A stretch of 64,000 nucleotides of DNA, from NCBI RefSeq assembly GCF_000269605.1, contig NZ_AKCI01000001.1, forward strand, positions 558,001 through 622,000, read 5' to 3'. How positions within the stretch are numbered: the stretch's first letter is position 1; each line of letters starts with the position of its first letter. The position numbers and the translations under genes are program-made. This stretch comes from Scardovia wiggsiae F0424. Its GTDB lineage: Bacteria; Actinomycetota; Actinomycetes; Actinomycetales; Bifidobacteriaceae. The notes under the pieces were generated by a model. It was given only the letters and a program-made list of their open reading frames with translations, did no database searches and was not told where the DNA came from. Positions 46,156 through 55,772 of the stretch are shown here, in pieces.

Positions 46156-48231
46156 TTACTGCGCACTACCGGCTGGAATTCCTGCGGGCTGCACGGCCGG
46201 TGTTACGGCGCAGAAATCAGCAGCGGAACTGATCTGGGCATGGGACTCAATAGCTGTGTTGATCCACGCAACAGCATCGTCAGCCGGGACTCCGTTGAGC
46301 TGGCTCCCATCCCGGAAACGGAAGCTGACAGCGTTATTGTCGCGGTCTTCATCACCGACGATCAGGATGAACGGGACCTTCGATTTCGACGCATTGCGGA
46401 TTTTCTTGCCAAAACGGTCATCGGAAGCATCAAGCTCGCAACGCACAAGGCTTTCATCAAGACGGTCCAGGATGCCGCGCAGATATTCCGTACTGGTATC
46501 TGCCACGGGGACGCCCAGCACCTGCACCGGGGCAATCCATGCAGGCAAAGCGCCGGCGTAATGCTCGAGCAGGATAGCAAAGAAGCGTTCTATTGCACCG
46601 AAAAGCGCGCGGTGGATCATCACAGGGCGCTGGCGTGTCCCGTCAGCCGCGATATATTCCAGCCCGAACCGCTCAGGAAGGTTGAAATCAAGCTGGATTG
46701 TAGACATCTGCCATGTGCGCCCGAGTGCGTCACGCGCCTGTACCGATATCTTGGGCCCATAGAATGCAGCGCCGCCGGGATCACTGACAAGCTCAAGCCC
46801 GGATTCTTCAGCGACCTGGGCAAGCGTATCTGTTGCTTCCTCCCATATCTCATCCGATCCGACGAATTTATGTTCATCTTTGGTAGACAGCTCCAGGTAG
46901 AAATCATTCAGCCCGAAATCCTTAAGGAGGTCCAGGACGAAAGAGAGCAGGCTTTTCAGCTCATCACGCATCTGCTCGCGGGTGCAGTAGATGTGCGAAT
47001 CATCCTGGGTCAGGCCGCGCACGCGGGTAAGCCCATGTACAACGCCGGATTTTTCATAACGGTAAACTGTGCCGAACTCAAACAGCCGCAGCGGGAGTTC
47101 ACGGTATGAACGCTGGCGTGATTTGAAGATAAGGTTATGCATCGGGCAGTTCATAGGTTTGAGATAATAATCAAACCCTTCGCGCACAATATTGCCCTCA
47201 GTATCGCGTTCCTCATCCAGATGCATGGGAGGGTACATCCCGTCCCTGTACCACTGCAGATGCCCGGAAGTCTCATACAGCCCGCCTTTGGTGATATGCG
47301 GGGTCTGTACGAAAGAGTAATGGTTCTTCCTGTGCTGGATACGGGAATATTCCTTCATCGCATTGATGATCGCCGCACCCTTGGGATGGAATACTGCCAG
47401 CCCCGGGCCGATCTCATCGGGGAAGGAGAACAGGTCCATTTCGGCCCCCAGCTTGCGGTGGTCACGTTTTGCAGCTTCTTCAAGCCGCTGCAGATATGCT
47501 TTCATATCTTCTTTTGAAGCCCATGCTGTGCCGTAAATACGCTGGAGCATGGGGTTCTTCTCATCCCCGCGCCAGTATGCGGCAGCAGCACGCTGAAGTT
47601 TAAAAGCCTTAATATACCGCGTATTAGGCAAATGCGGGCCATGGCACAGGTCTGTCCATACAACGGTACCGTCGCGGTCAACATTGTCATACATGCTCAG
47701 TTCGCCCTGGGATACCGCCGTATCTTCACCGGCATTGATTGCATCTTCAGCAGTCTCAATAAGCTCAAGTTTATAAGGCTGCCCTGCCTCCTCCTCACGG
47801 GCCTGCGCTTCCGTCACCGTACGGCGCCTGAAGCTCTGGCTGGATTTGATGATGCGCTGCATATGCTTTTCGATCTCTTTGATATCATCCGGTGTGAAAG
47901 GGTGCTCCACGCCAAAATCGTAATAGAAACCATCCTCTATAACAGGGCCGATACCGAGCTTCGCATCAGGGTATATCTCCTGTACAGCCTGGGCCATGAC
48001 ATGCGTAGCCGAATGGCGCATGATCGCAAGGCCGTCTTCGCTGTCAAGCGCAATGGATTCAACAGTATCGCCTGCATGGAGAGGGGTGTAAAGGTCACGG
48101 GGCTGCCCGTTGATGCGCACTGCAATAATATTTTTATCTGATTCAAACAGCTGGACACCCGTTACCTCGGGTTCCACTTCCCTGTGCTCTCCGTCTACAA
48201 CCACAGGGATAAGTGAGGATGCTTCCGACAT
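46156..48231 (-). CDS. thrS: Threonyl-tRNA synthetase
   Basis: 691 residues. N-terminal TGS domain, editing domain with [10 protein letters not shown] (HxxxH-type) and CHGPHL, catalytic class II core with [12 protein letters not shown] (zinc Cys), [14 protein letters not shown] (motif 2) and [12 protein letters not shown] (motif 3), then an anticodon-binding domain ending in a short tail rich in Ala and Pro. AAGGA lies 7 bases before the ATG. It heads the minus-strand lipid operon. The 249-base stretch upstream, to the tRNA cluster, shows no gene and no T-box-like structure that I could see. Confidence 0.96.
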   Translation of the reverse strand: MSEASSLIPVVVDGEHREVEPEVTGVQLFESDKNIIAVRINGQPRDLYTPLHAGDTVESIALDSEDGLAIMRHSATHVMAQAVQEIYPDAKLGIGPVIEDGFYYDFGVEHPFTPDDIKEIEKHMQRIIKSSQSFRRRTVTEAQAREEEAGQPYKLELIETAEDAINAGEDTAVSQGELSMYDNVDRDGTVVWTDLCHGPHLPNTRYIKAFKLQRAAAAYWRGDEKNPMLQRIYGTAWASKEDMKAYLQRLEEAAKRDHRKLGAEMDLFSFPDEIGPGLAVFHPKGAAIINAMKEYSRIQHRKNHYSFVQTPHITKGGLYETSGHLQWYRDGMYPPMHLDEERDTEGNIVREGFDYYLKPMNCPMHNLIFKSRQRSYRELPLRLFEFGTVYRYEKSGVVHGLTRVRGLTQDDSHIYCTREQMRDELKSLLSFVLDLLKDFGLNDFYLELSTKDEHKFVGSDEIWEEATDTLAQVAEESGLELVSDPGGAAFYGPKISVQARDALGRTWQMSTIQLDFNLPERFGLEYIAADGTRQRPVMIHRALFGAIERFFAILLEHYAGALPAWIAPVQVLGVPVADTSTEYLRGILDRLDESLVRCELDASDDRFGKKIRNASKSKVPFILIVGDEDRDNNAVSFRFRDGSQLNGVPADDAVAWINTAIESHAQISSAADFCAVTPAVQPAGIPAGSAQ

Positions 48232-48480
48232 CGCCTGTCCTTTTCTTTCTGGGTACCGCGTTACTGGTGCGGACCGTGGACTTATATGTGTAACTTAACA
48301 GATTATGGTGCTTTATACGGACAACCGGCATATACACTGTACGAACAGCACGGTTCCCGGCCGTTCTGGTTCTGGGAAAGATACATGGCCCGCTTCTGCT
48401 GAAGATAGAGATATAGGACAGATAACAGATATAGGTATGTATCTGATTTTAAAGGGAATGCAGACGAGTATCCACGACTG

Positions 48481-48553
48481 TGGGCGATATAGGAATCGAA
48501 CCTATGACCCCTTCCGTGTGAAGGAAGTGCGCTAGCCGCTGCGCCAATCGCCC
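48481..48553 (-). tRNA. tRNA-Val (CAC)
   Basis: 73 bases. Acceptor GGGCGAT/ATCGCCC, anticodon loop TTCACAC giving CAC, T arm AGGTTCGATTCCT. Last of four tRNA genes in the cluster; highly similar to the tRNA-Val next to it. Confidence 0.96.
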
Positions 48554-48576
48554 AAATTGCTGTCGCCTGTCGCGCG

Positions 48577-48649
48577 TGGGCGATACAGGAATTGAACCTG
48601 TGACCCCTTCCGTGTCAGGGAAGTGCGCTAGCCGCTGCGCCAATCGCCC
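48577..48649 (-). tRNA. tRNA-Val (GAC)
   Basis: 73 bases. Acceptor GGGCGAT/ATCGCCC, anticodon loop CTGACAC giving GAC. Body nearly identical to the CAC isoacceptor 23 bases away, suggesting tandem duplication. Confidence 0.96.
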
Positions 48650-48663
48650 AAAGATTCTTTGCG

Positions 48664-48734
48664 AGGTGGGCACGAGAGTCGAACTCGCCTAAACGGCTTT
48701 GCAGGCCGCTGCCTAACCGCTTGGCTAACCCACC
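48664..48734 (-). tRNA. tRNA-Cys (GCA)
   Basis: 71 bases. Acceptor GGTGGGT/GCCCACC, anticodon loop CTGCAAA giving GCA, discriminator U as expected for tRNA-Cys. Confidence 0.95.
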
Positions 48735-48763
48735 GCATCGGTCATACGAATCACTAAGACCGG

Positions 48764-48836
48764 AGCGGGCAACGGGACTCGGACCCGCGGTCTCGACCTT
48801 GGCAAGGTCGCGCTTTACCAACTAAGCTATGCCCGC
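48764..48836 (-). tRNA. tRNA-Gly (GCC)
   Basis: 73 bases. Acceptor GCGGGCA/TGCCCGC, anticodon loop TTGCCAA giving GCC, T arm CGGGTCCGAGTCCCG. First gene of the tRNA cluster. Confidence 0.96.
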
Positions 48837-48861
48837 AATACGTGTGTTCTGACGAACACAA

Positions 48862-48890
48862 AAGATAAATATATCGGTTAGTATCTACAA
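48862..48890 (-). promoter_or_regulatory. Promoter of the tRNA cluster
   Basis: On the minus strand TTGTAG (48890-48885), 17 bases, TATCTT (48867-48862). The leader between it and tRNA-Gly contains the small inverted repeat GTGTTC-N4-GAACAC. Confidence 0.5.
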
Positions 48891-49017
48891 TGCGCGCATC
48901 ACGGCGTGTTTCTTTCACGCTATAGGCTAAGTCATATCTGCTCCCCTCTGTCATGCGCTATCCTGTAAACAGCAACAGCGATTTACAGCGGCAATTTATG
49001 AGTCAAGGAAGGTCTAT

Positions 49018-49947
49018 ATGCCGGATCAGGTACAGCCTCGCGGCTACGCAGCGGAAGGCCCTGCGGATACTCACCATCGTACAGTCCTGGTCTCTGCTTT
49101 TGAAGGATGGAATGATGCTGCCCAGGCCGCTACAGGGGCTCTCCGGCATCTTCTCAAGGCTCTGGAAATCGCGTCATACGAAGTGGGCCGCATCCGTTCC
49201 TCGTCTTTTTTTGATTACCGTTCGACACGTCCGGTCATCTGCTGTGTTGAGGGGAGGCGGCAGATACTCTGGCCTGAAGTTACTTTTTATACTGTTGACG
49301 TCAGCCCTTCCCTCACCCTGCTTATTGAGATCGGCCCGGAGCCCAGTTTCAGCTGGATAGAATTTTCCCAGCAGACCCTGCGCATCGCCGATGAGTACGA
49401 TATCAATGAAGTCATCACCCTGGGGTCCATGTTCAACGATGTCCCCCATACCCGCCAGCTGCCTCTGTTCGAGGCGGATTCCGACGATGCAGCCTACGCA
49501 GAAGACTCATACAGCGGCCCGATAGGCATACCGTCAGTCCTTAATATTACTGCTGCTGAGCAGGGGTATAAAACCCTGAGCCTCTGGGTCAGCATCCCCC
49601 AGTATACGGGTACCGACAACTGTCCTGCGGGGATCCTTGCGCTTATCAGCAGGCTGGGCTCATATCTTAATGTTGAACTTCCCAAAGGGGACCTGCTGCA
49701 CCGCACTCACGAATGGGCCCTGTCAGCAGATGCACTTCTGGCATATAATGATGACCTTAAAGAATATGTCCGCAGCCTGGAAAAAATCTCTGACAGGGAA
49801 GCTGCCGAGAACTCCATGGGCATACATGGGGATGATATCCCCCAGGGTCTTAAAGAACAGCTTGTCAACGAAGCGGAAGAATTCCTCAATTCCATCGATA
49901 CAGATAACCGCGGGACTTCAGGCGTTCCGGGAAAACCCGAAAACTGA
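49018..49947 (+). CDS. PAC2 family protein
   Basis: 309 residues of the PAC2 (proteasome assembly chaperone) family, common and uncharacterised in actinobacteria. Family pattern: SAFEGWNDAAQAATGAL near the N-terminus, VTFYTVDVSPSLTLLIEIGPEPS in segments of the core, ITLGSMFNDVPHTRQLPL, and ISRLGSYL. The C-terminal ~40 residues are hydrophilic. AAGGAAGG precedes the ATG. Whether it relates to a proteasome is unclear; none is encoded here. The 135 bases after it hold no gene. Confidence 0.88.
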   Translation: MPDQVQPRGYAAEGPADTHHRTVLVSAFEGWNDAAQAATGALRHLLKALEIASYEVGRIRSSSFFDYRSTRPVICCVEGRRQILWPEVTFYTVDVSPSLTLLIEIGPEPSFSWIEFSQQTLRIADEYDINEVITLGSMFNDVPHTRQLPLFEADSDDAAYAEDSYSGPIGIPSVLNITAAEQGYKTLSLWVSIPQYTGTDNCPAGILALISRLGSYLNVELPKGDLLHRTHEWALSADALLAYNDDLKEYVRSLEKISDREAAENSMGIHGDDIPQGLKEQLVNEAEEFLNSIDTDNRGTSGVPGKPEN

Positions 49948-50082
49948 GATAAGGAGCATGGTCTGCATTACACTTGCAGATAGAAGGATACTTTATACTT
50001 CAGGAGCGGTTTGTCCGCCCTGCTGCCTGAAGGTCCATGATAATATCCATTTATAAGCACCGAGCTGCTGCAGGAGGATACA

Positions 50083-50901
50083 ATGGCATCAATGATGATA
50101 CACCGTAAGTCGCGGGGATTCGCGCCTGACGGATTTTTTGAATGTGAAGCAAAAGGCCTCCAATGGCTGGCAGAGGCGTCGGGCAAAGGCGGCCCACGGG
50201 TGGTCGCAGTGGATTCATGGGGGCGCGATTACCTTGATATTGAGCGCATACTGGCTTCTGCCCCTTCCAGCCAGGCTGCATTCAGTTTCGGGAAAGCCCT
50301 GGCGCATATGCACGACTGCGGTGCTGCAGCATGGGGGGCACCTCCTGCAGGGTATTCCGGGATATCGTATTTCGGGCCTCTCCAGGATCCTGTCCCTATG
50401 GATACCGGCAGCTGGAACACAGTTGCTGAATATCTTGCAGAGGGAAGGCTCCGGCCTATGGTCAGGATAGGCATGGAGCGCGGAGCCCTGGATTCCGGCG
50501 ATATGGCCCTTACCGAACGCGTTATTGATGCCCTTCCGGATATCCTTGGTGCCGCTGCGGATGACAGTCCGGCCCGTGTACATGGCGACCTGTGGAGCGG
50601 GAATGTTATGTGGACATCAACAGCGGCCGACGGTTCAGCACTCCGGCAGGCGGAAGCAGTCCTTATTGATCCCGCTGCCCATGGAGGGCACCGTGAAGAG
50701 GATCTGTCCATGCTCCAGCTTTTCGGCATGAGCTACATGCAGGAGATCCTCGACGGATACCGCAGCGCCCATCCGCTGAAAGCAGGGTATGCAGGCAGGG
50801 TCACCCTGTGGCAGCTCTACCCTATTGCCGGGCATTGCGCCTTTTTTGGCGGCGGATACGTCAGCCAGTACCGGTCAATGTGCCGGAGCCTGCTTTCCTA
50901 G
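50083..50901 (+). CDS. Fructosamine kinase family protein
   Basis: 272 residues, aminoglycoside-phosphotransferase fold. Catalytic loop VHGDLWSGNVMW (Brenner motif HxDxxxxN) and the metal-binding IDPAAHGGHREEDLSM are intact; an N-terminal Lys/Glu-rich lobe includes FECEAKGLQWLAEA. It probably phosphorylates ketosamines or related sugar-amine adducts. AGGAGG lies 5 bases before the ATG. It converges on dnaJ with 28 bases between stops. Confidence 0.9.
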   Translation: MASMMIHRKSRGFAPDGFFECEAKGLQWLAEASGKGGPRVVAVDSWGRDYLDIERILASAPSSQAAFSFGKALAHMHDCGAAAWGAPPAGYSGISYFGPLQDPVPMDTGSWNTVAEYLAEGRLRPMVRIGMERGALDSGDMALTERVIDALPDILGAAADDSPARVHGDLWSGNVMWTSTAADGSALRQAEAVLIDPAAHGGHREEDLSMLQLFGMSYMQEILDGYRSAHPLKAGYAGRVTLWQLYPIAGHCAFFGGGYVSQYRSMCRSLLS

Positions 50902-50929
50902 GAAACACCAGGCGCCGGGTTCGCGGGGT

Positions 50930-52075
50930 TTACGAGAACGCATGCTTCAGACGGTCAAAAAAGCCGCTCTGGTTCTGTTCAAGAGGGCGTGAACTCTGTT
51001 CAGGCACAAAATCATCATCCTTACGCTTCTGCGCGAACTCCTCAATAAGGCCTCGCTCCTGGTCATTCACCTTTTCAGGGATAGAGATGAGGATATGGAC
51101 AACCACTTTCCCGCGCCTGGAATTATCCCGGATATCCATTACACCGAGGCCGTCAAGGGAAACAGAAGACCCTGGCTGCGACCCGGCGGGTATCTCCACT
51201 TCCTGGTCACCGTCAAAGGTCGATACCACCGCAGTATGGCCGAGCAGCGCCCACGTCATAGGGACTGTGATCCAGCAGTGCAGATCATTGCCCTGGCGTG
51301 TAAACTGCTTATCCTTTGCGATCGATACGTCAACATAAAGGCTTCCCGCCGGGCCTCCGCCCTCGCCGACTTCGCCCTGGCCGTTGAGCCGCAGGCGGGT
51401 ATCATTTTCAATACCAGCAGGGATATTGACACCGACCGTACGGTTTGTACGGACACGCCCATGACCATGGCAGCGCCCGCAGGGATCCTCGATAACAGTA
51501 CCATGCCCTTCACAGCGGGCACAGGGCTGGGAAGTTACCATCTGTCCGAGAAGGGTATGCCTGACGGACTGGACAGTACCGCTTCCGTGGCATTCGGGGC
51601 AGGTCACCGGTTCTGAGCCGCCGGCTGAGCCGGATCCTGAACAGTCAGGGCATACAGCATATGTCGGAACAGTGATATTCTGTACACCGCCGAACACCGC
51701 TGTCTTCAGATCAATTGATACGCTCGCAAGGGAATCCCGCCCCGGCTGGCTCCTTGGCACGGGCCCCCGGGAACGCGCACCTCCAAAAGCCCCTCCGAAA
51801 ACCGTATTAAGGATATCGGAAACATCATCAAAACCCGCAGAGGATGCGCCATATGCGGAATCAGGGTTGAGCGGGTCAACGCCCTGGTCATACATGCGTC
51901 TTTTATCGTCGTCAGACAGTACCTCGTACGCCGTATTGACCTCTTTGAATTTCTCTTCAAATTCTGCACCTGCAATATCAGGATGGTACTTACGACTCAG
52001 TTTCCGGTAAGCTTTTTTGATCTCATCCTGTGATGCCGTGCGGTCAATGCCTAAGACCTCATAATAATCAGCCAC
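50930..52075 (-). CDS. dnaJ: Chaperone DnaJ
   Basis: 381 residues. J domain with the HPD triad (KYHPDIAG), a Gly/Ser linker, four CxxCxGxG zinc repeats (about residues 140-210: [32 protein letters not shown]), and the C-terminal substrate domains. Works with DnaK in folding. It follows hrcA by 46 bases and is repressed through the CIRCE element upstream of hrcA. This is the class without a clustered dnaK-grpE, as in bifidobacteria (DnaJ2 type). Confidence 0.96.
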   Translation of the reverse strand: MADYYEVLGIDRTASQDEIKKAYRKLSRKYHPDIAGAEFEEKFKEVNTAYEVLSDDDKRRMYDQGVDPLNPDSAYGASSAGFDDVSDILNTVFGGAFGGARSRGPVPRSQPGRDSLASVSIDLKTAVFGGVQNITVPTYAVCPDCSGSGSAGGSEPVTCPECHGSGTVQSVRHTLLGQMVTSQPCARCEGHGTVIEDPCGRCHGHGRVRTNRTVGVNIPAGIENDTRLRLNGQGEVGEGGGPAGSLYVDVSIAKDKQFTRQGNDLHCWITVPMTWALLGHTAVVSTFDGDQEVEIPAGSQPGSSVSLDGLGVMDIRDNSRRGKVVVHILISIPEKVNDQERGLIEEFAQKRKDDDFVPEQSSRPLEQNQSGFFDRLKHAFS

Positions 52076-52121
52076 AATTTACTCCTGAAAAATATAACTG
52101 CTACATTGTGCCACAACGCCT

Positions 52122-53237
52122 CTATTTTTGATCGTTCCCCATGAACCGGGTAAGATACTGCGCCACAGCCCTGACAGCAGATATCGTTATACGGTAATCC
52201 ATATGGGTAGGGCCGATAGACCCGACAAACGCAATAGAATCGTTGTCAGACGGGCCTGCACTGTCAGTATCATGCCGTACCCCATAGCCTGATGTGACGA
52301 CTGCCGTATGGAGGAGCCCCGGCATATGGGTCTCGGAACCGATAGCTATGCCGACCCCATCCATCCTGTTTGCCCGTGCCGCGGATGCAAGGTTATCCAT
52401 AAGATGCATAACAACGATCTGTTCTTCAAGCGCATCAAGGAGGGCAGCAATATTCTCGACCTGTGAATTCCTCTCATGCGCAAGTTTTGAAGCCCCCGTA
52501 GTGTACAGGGAATGTGCCGCATCTGATGATGACACATCATCGAAAATATCTGCAATGCCTTCTATGCATCCTCTAGCAGCGTGCTGTGAAGCATCCGGGC
52601 TTTCTGCAGGGAACAGGCTTCCCATAAAAAGTTCCATATCCATAGACCGGATCCTGCGGCCTGCTTTCTGTATAGAACTGTTCCCGCATACATCATTGAT
52701 CTGTGCCATAAGCCTTCTAAGGAAGTCCGGCTTATCTGCAAGAGGGCTGGAAAGGGTACGCTGCTCAATCCTTCCTGTATCGGTGATAATAACGACCAGG
52801 ACTGCATTATGACTGACAGGAAGGAGCTCACAGTGCCTCAGGGCCGACCTGGTGATGGCAGGGGCTGCGACTACAGCAACCTGGCCGGTTATCCTGGCTA
52901 AAAGCTGTGCAGAGCGGTGCAGCACATCATCAACATTCACGGACCCTTTCAGGAATTCTTCGATAGCCCTGCGCTGCGGCTGCGACAGAGGGACGACAGA
53001 CGACAGCTGGTCTACAAAATAACGGTACCCCTTTTCTGAGGGGATGCGGCCTGCAGAAGTATGCGGCTGGGTAAGGTACCCTTCCTCTTCAAGTACAGCC
53101 ATATCGTTGCGGACTGTTGCCGGGCTTACATCAATACGGTGCCGTGATGCCACGCCCGACGAGCTCACAGGTTCCTGGGTGCGGATATAATCCTCCACCA
53201 CTGCCTGCAATATTTTCATACGTCTGGTCTGTGTCAT
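52122..53237 (-). CDS. hrcA: Heat-inducible transcription repressor HrcA
   Basis: 371 residues. N-terminal winged helix with SSGVASRHRIDVSPATVRNDM, then the GAF-like dimerisation domain with TSAGRIPSEKGYRYFVDQL, and a C-terminal GSIGPTHMDYR segment typical of HrcA. Represses heat-shock genes by binding CIRCE; one CIRCE lies 29 bases before its own start, so it is autoregulated. AAGGAG precedes the ATG. Confidence 0.96.
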   Translation of the reverse strand: MTQTRRMKILQAVVEDYIRTQEPVSSSGVASRHRIDVSPATVRNDMAVLEEEGYLTQPHTSAGRIPSEKGYRYFVDQLSSVVPLSQPQRRAIEEFLKGSVNVDDVLHRSAQLLARITGQVAVVAAPAITRSALRHCELLPVSHNAVLVVIITDTGRIEQRTLSSPLADKPDFLRRLMAQINDVCGNSSIQKAGRRIRSMDMELFMGSLFPAESPDASQHAARGCIEGIADIFDDVSSSDAAHSLYTTGASKLAHERNSQVENIAALLDALEEQIVVMHLMDNLASAARANRMDGVGIAIGSETHMPGLLHTAVVTSGYGVRHDTDSAGPSDNDSIAFVGSIGPTHMDYRITISAVRAVAQYLTRFMGNDQK

Positions 53238-53265
53238 TGGGGCTCCTTATTTGTTACCATCATTT

Positions 53266-53292
53266 TTAGCACTCTTTGCACAGGAGTGCTAA
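53266..53292 (-). promoter_or_regulatory. CIRCE element
   Basis: TTAGCACTC, 9 bases, GAGTGCTAA: a perfect CIRCE inverted repeat, the HrcA operator. It controls hrcA-dnaJ. The rest of the gap to tkt (53293-53526) shows no gene; TATAGT near 53450 may belong to the tkt promoter. Confidence 0.97.
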
Positions 53293-53526
53293 TCAGCAGC
53301 ATGCGTTCAAGCTCTTAACGAAATATCGGCCGCGTAGAGGGAGGAAACCCCCGGGATCTGCCTGCAGACGGTTATTGCGCCCATAAAACCCATCTTGCAG
53401 TACCGATATGCCGCGCACAACACAGAGGGCTTAAACGTCTGTCATTATTTATAGTATGGAAGTGTCACAGGCGTGCAATCATATATGGGGCATGCCACCG
53501 CTAATTGGAAGGAAAGTTGATCAGCT

Positions 53527-55623
53527 ATGGTCGATTTTGAATGGACTGAATTGGACGAACGGGCAGTAAAGCTTGCTAAAGTCCTTTCTGCAGATGCAGT
53601 TGAGAATGCCGGGCATGGCCACCCAGGGTCCCCTATTTCCCTTGCACCTATAGCCTATACGTTATATCAGAAGTTTATTAAGCATGATCCGAATGATCCA
53701 CAGTGGGAAGGCCGCGACCGTTTCATCCTCTCCGGCGGGCATGCATCATTGACGCAGTATGTCCAGCTGTATTTCTCCGGATATGGCCTGACGCTTGATG
53801 ACCTTAAGCATTTCCGCACAATGGACAGCATTACCCCAGGCCATCCCGAATACGGCCTGACACCAGGGATCGAAGTAACGACAGGCCCGCTCGGGCAGGG
53901 TGTTGCGACTGCTGTCGGTTTTGCATACGGGCAGCGTTTCCAGCGCAGCCTTCTTGACCCTGAGGCACCTGAAGGCACTTCCCCGTTCGACCATAAAGTA
54001 TGGGTCATCTGCGGCGAAGGCGATGTTGAAGAGGGCGTTTCTTCAGAAGCCAGCTCCCTGGCAGGGAACCAGAAGCTGGGCAACCTGACAGTTATCTTTG
54101 ATGCCAACCACATCCAGATCGAGGGCGACAGCAAGATCTCCTTCGCTGAAGATATCCTTGAACGCTACAGGGCTTACGGCTGGTACACCGACGAGTTCAG
54201 CTTCGTCCAGCCTGACGGTTCCTATAAGGAAGATACGGCAGGATTCGCAGAGGTCCTTGAAAGGGCTGAGAAAGTCACTGACCGTCCTAAGTTCATCAAA
54301 GTTGACACCCTGATGGCATGGCCAACCCCGGGCAAGACTAATAACGAGTCTGCCCACGGTTCCAAGCTGGGTCCTGAAGCCGTTGCCGGCCTGAAAGAGG
54401 TGCTTGGTTTCGATCCCGGGAAATCCTTCGAAGTCGATGAAGAAGCCCTTGCGCATGCGCGCAAAGTTGCTGACCGCGGGCTTGAGGCACATAAGGAATG
54501 GGATGAAAAGTTTGAAGAGTGGGCCAAGGCTAACCCCGATAAAGCTGCTCTCCATGACCGTATCCATGCAGGCAGGCTCCCCGAGGAATTCAACAGGGTT
54601 ATCGATGACCTTGAGGCCACTTTTGAAGCGGGTTCTTCCGTGGCGACCCGCAAGGCATCCGGCGCAGTGATCAATGCCCTTGCATCTGTTATGCCTGAAC
54701 TGTGGGGCGGTTCTGCTGACCTTGGCGGATCCAACAATACAGTTATCAAAGGCGCAGATTCCTTCGCCCCATCGGAGTTCGCTACTGCGACCTGGCCTAA
54801 CGTGTCAGAAGGCGGCAGGATCCTCCACTTCGGCGTGCGCGAATTCGCCATGGGCGCAATCACCAACGGTATCCTCCTGGATTCCGATACCCGCCCATTC
54901 AACGGGACTTTCTTCCAGTTCGCAGATTATGAGCGTCCGGCCGTCCGTCTGGCTGCGCTTATGGATGTCCCTAATATTTATATCTGGACACATGATTCCG
55001 TTGCACTGGGCGAGGACGGGCCGACCCATCAGCCTATCGAGCATCTTACCGCCATGCGGGCCATCCCGCAGCTGGAAGTCGTCCGGCCTGCAGACCAGTA
55101 CGAGACCGCTGAGGCCTACCGTTACACCTTTGAAAAGGGCAACACCCATCCAACTGCCCTGGTCCTCACACGCCAGGGTGTGCCTACCCTGACGCAGACC
55201 AGGGATAAGGCTAAGGAAGGTGTGCGTCACGGTGCTTATGCGCTGGTGGATACTGAAGGTACCCCTGATGTCATTATCATGGCCACAGGCTCTGAAGTAC
55301 AGCATGCAGTTGCAGCAGCTGACACCCTGAAAGGCGAAGGGATCAATGCCCGTGTCGTATCCTTCCCGTCAATGGAGTGGTTCGAGCAGCAGGACGAGGA
55401 TTATAAGGAGTCCGTCCTCCCATCCGATGTTGCTGCCCGCGTATCAGTCGAAGCAGGGCTCGCGATGCCGTGGTACAGGTATCTTGGTTCCTGCGGCAAA
55501 GCCGTCTCCATCGAACAGTTCGGCCTGCAGGGCGACGGACAGGAGAATATGAAGGCTCTGGGGATCACACCTGAGCACGTCGTTGATGCGGCAAAAGCTT
55601 CTATCGACGAAGCACGCCGGTAA
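53527..55623 (+). CDS. tkt: Transketolase
   Basis: 698 residues. With transaldolase it balances hexose and pentose phosphates in the bifid shunt. Thiamine-diphosphate binding: GHGHPGSPISLAP at the N-terminus, GEGDVEEGVSSEA followed by DANHIQIEGD; C-terminal GREFAMGAI-type segment, EDGPTHQP (active-site His) and the transketolase C-domain. Codons are strongly biased to frequent ones, as in highly expressed genes. AAGGAAAG lies upstream. Confidence 0.97.
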   Translation: MVDFEWTELDERAVKLAKVLSADAVENAGHGHPGSPISLAPIAYTLYQKFIKHDPNDPQWEGRDRFILSGGHASLTQYVQLYFSGYGLTLDDLKHFRTMDSITPGHPEYGLTPGIEVTTGPLGQGVATAVGFAYGQRFQRSLLDPEAPEGTSPFDHKVWVICGEGDVEEGVSSEASSLAGNQKLGNLTVIFDANHIQIEGDSKISFAEDILERYRAYGWYTDEFSFVQPDGSYKEDTAGFAEVLERAEKVTDRPKFIKVDTLMAWPTPGKTNNESAHGSKLGPEAVAGLKEVLGFDPGKSFEVDEEALAHARKVADRGLEAHKEWDEKFEEWAKANPDKAALHDRIHAGRLPEEFNRVIDDLEATFEAGSSVATRKASGAVINALASVMPELWGGSADLGGSNNTVIKGADSFAPSEFATATWPNVSEGGRILHFGVREFAMGAITNGILLDSDTRPFNGTFFQFADYERPAVRLAALMDVPNIYIWTHDSVALGEDGPTHQPIEHLTAMRAIPQLEVVRPADQYETAEAYRYTFEKGNTHPTALVLTRQGVPTLTQTRDKAKEGVRHGAYALVDTEGTPDVIIMATGSEVQHAVAAADTLKGEGINARVVSFPSMEWFEQQDEDYKESVLPSDVAARVSVEAGLAMPWYRYLGSCGKAVSIEQFGLQGDGQENMKALGITPEHVVDAAKASIDEARR

Positions 55624-55673
55624 CTTCTAAAAAACTCTTCTCCTGCTACTAAAATTTAATATAACAGCAAACG

Positions 55674-55742
55674 GCAAGGCGGCTGTACAGTGTATACTGC
55701 CTTGCACAATTGCGGGGCGGTTTCCCTCTGGGGAAGCCGCCC
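55674..55742 (+). promoter_or_regulatory. Two hairpins in the tal leader
   Basis: GCAAGGC (55674-55680) pairs with GCCTTGC (55699-55705); next GGGCGGTTTCCC (55715-55726) pairs with GGGAAGCCGCCC (55731-55742, one G-U). No U run follows either, so processing or mRNA stability is more likely than termination. Confidence 0.5.
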
Positions 55743-55772
55743 AACTGCCCAATCACCATAAAGGAGTTATTA

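Noticed and set aside
48305-48673. Small frames over the tRNA-Val genes
   Set aside because: They are translations across tRNA genes (NRTYDPF-type peptides), not real proteins.
48844-48859. GTGTTC-N4-GAACAC as an SOS box
   Set aside because: The half-sites are in the reverse arrangement to TCGAAC-N4-GTTCGA, and it lies in a tRNA leader; more likely a small hairpin.
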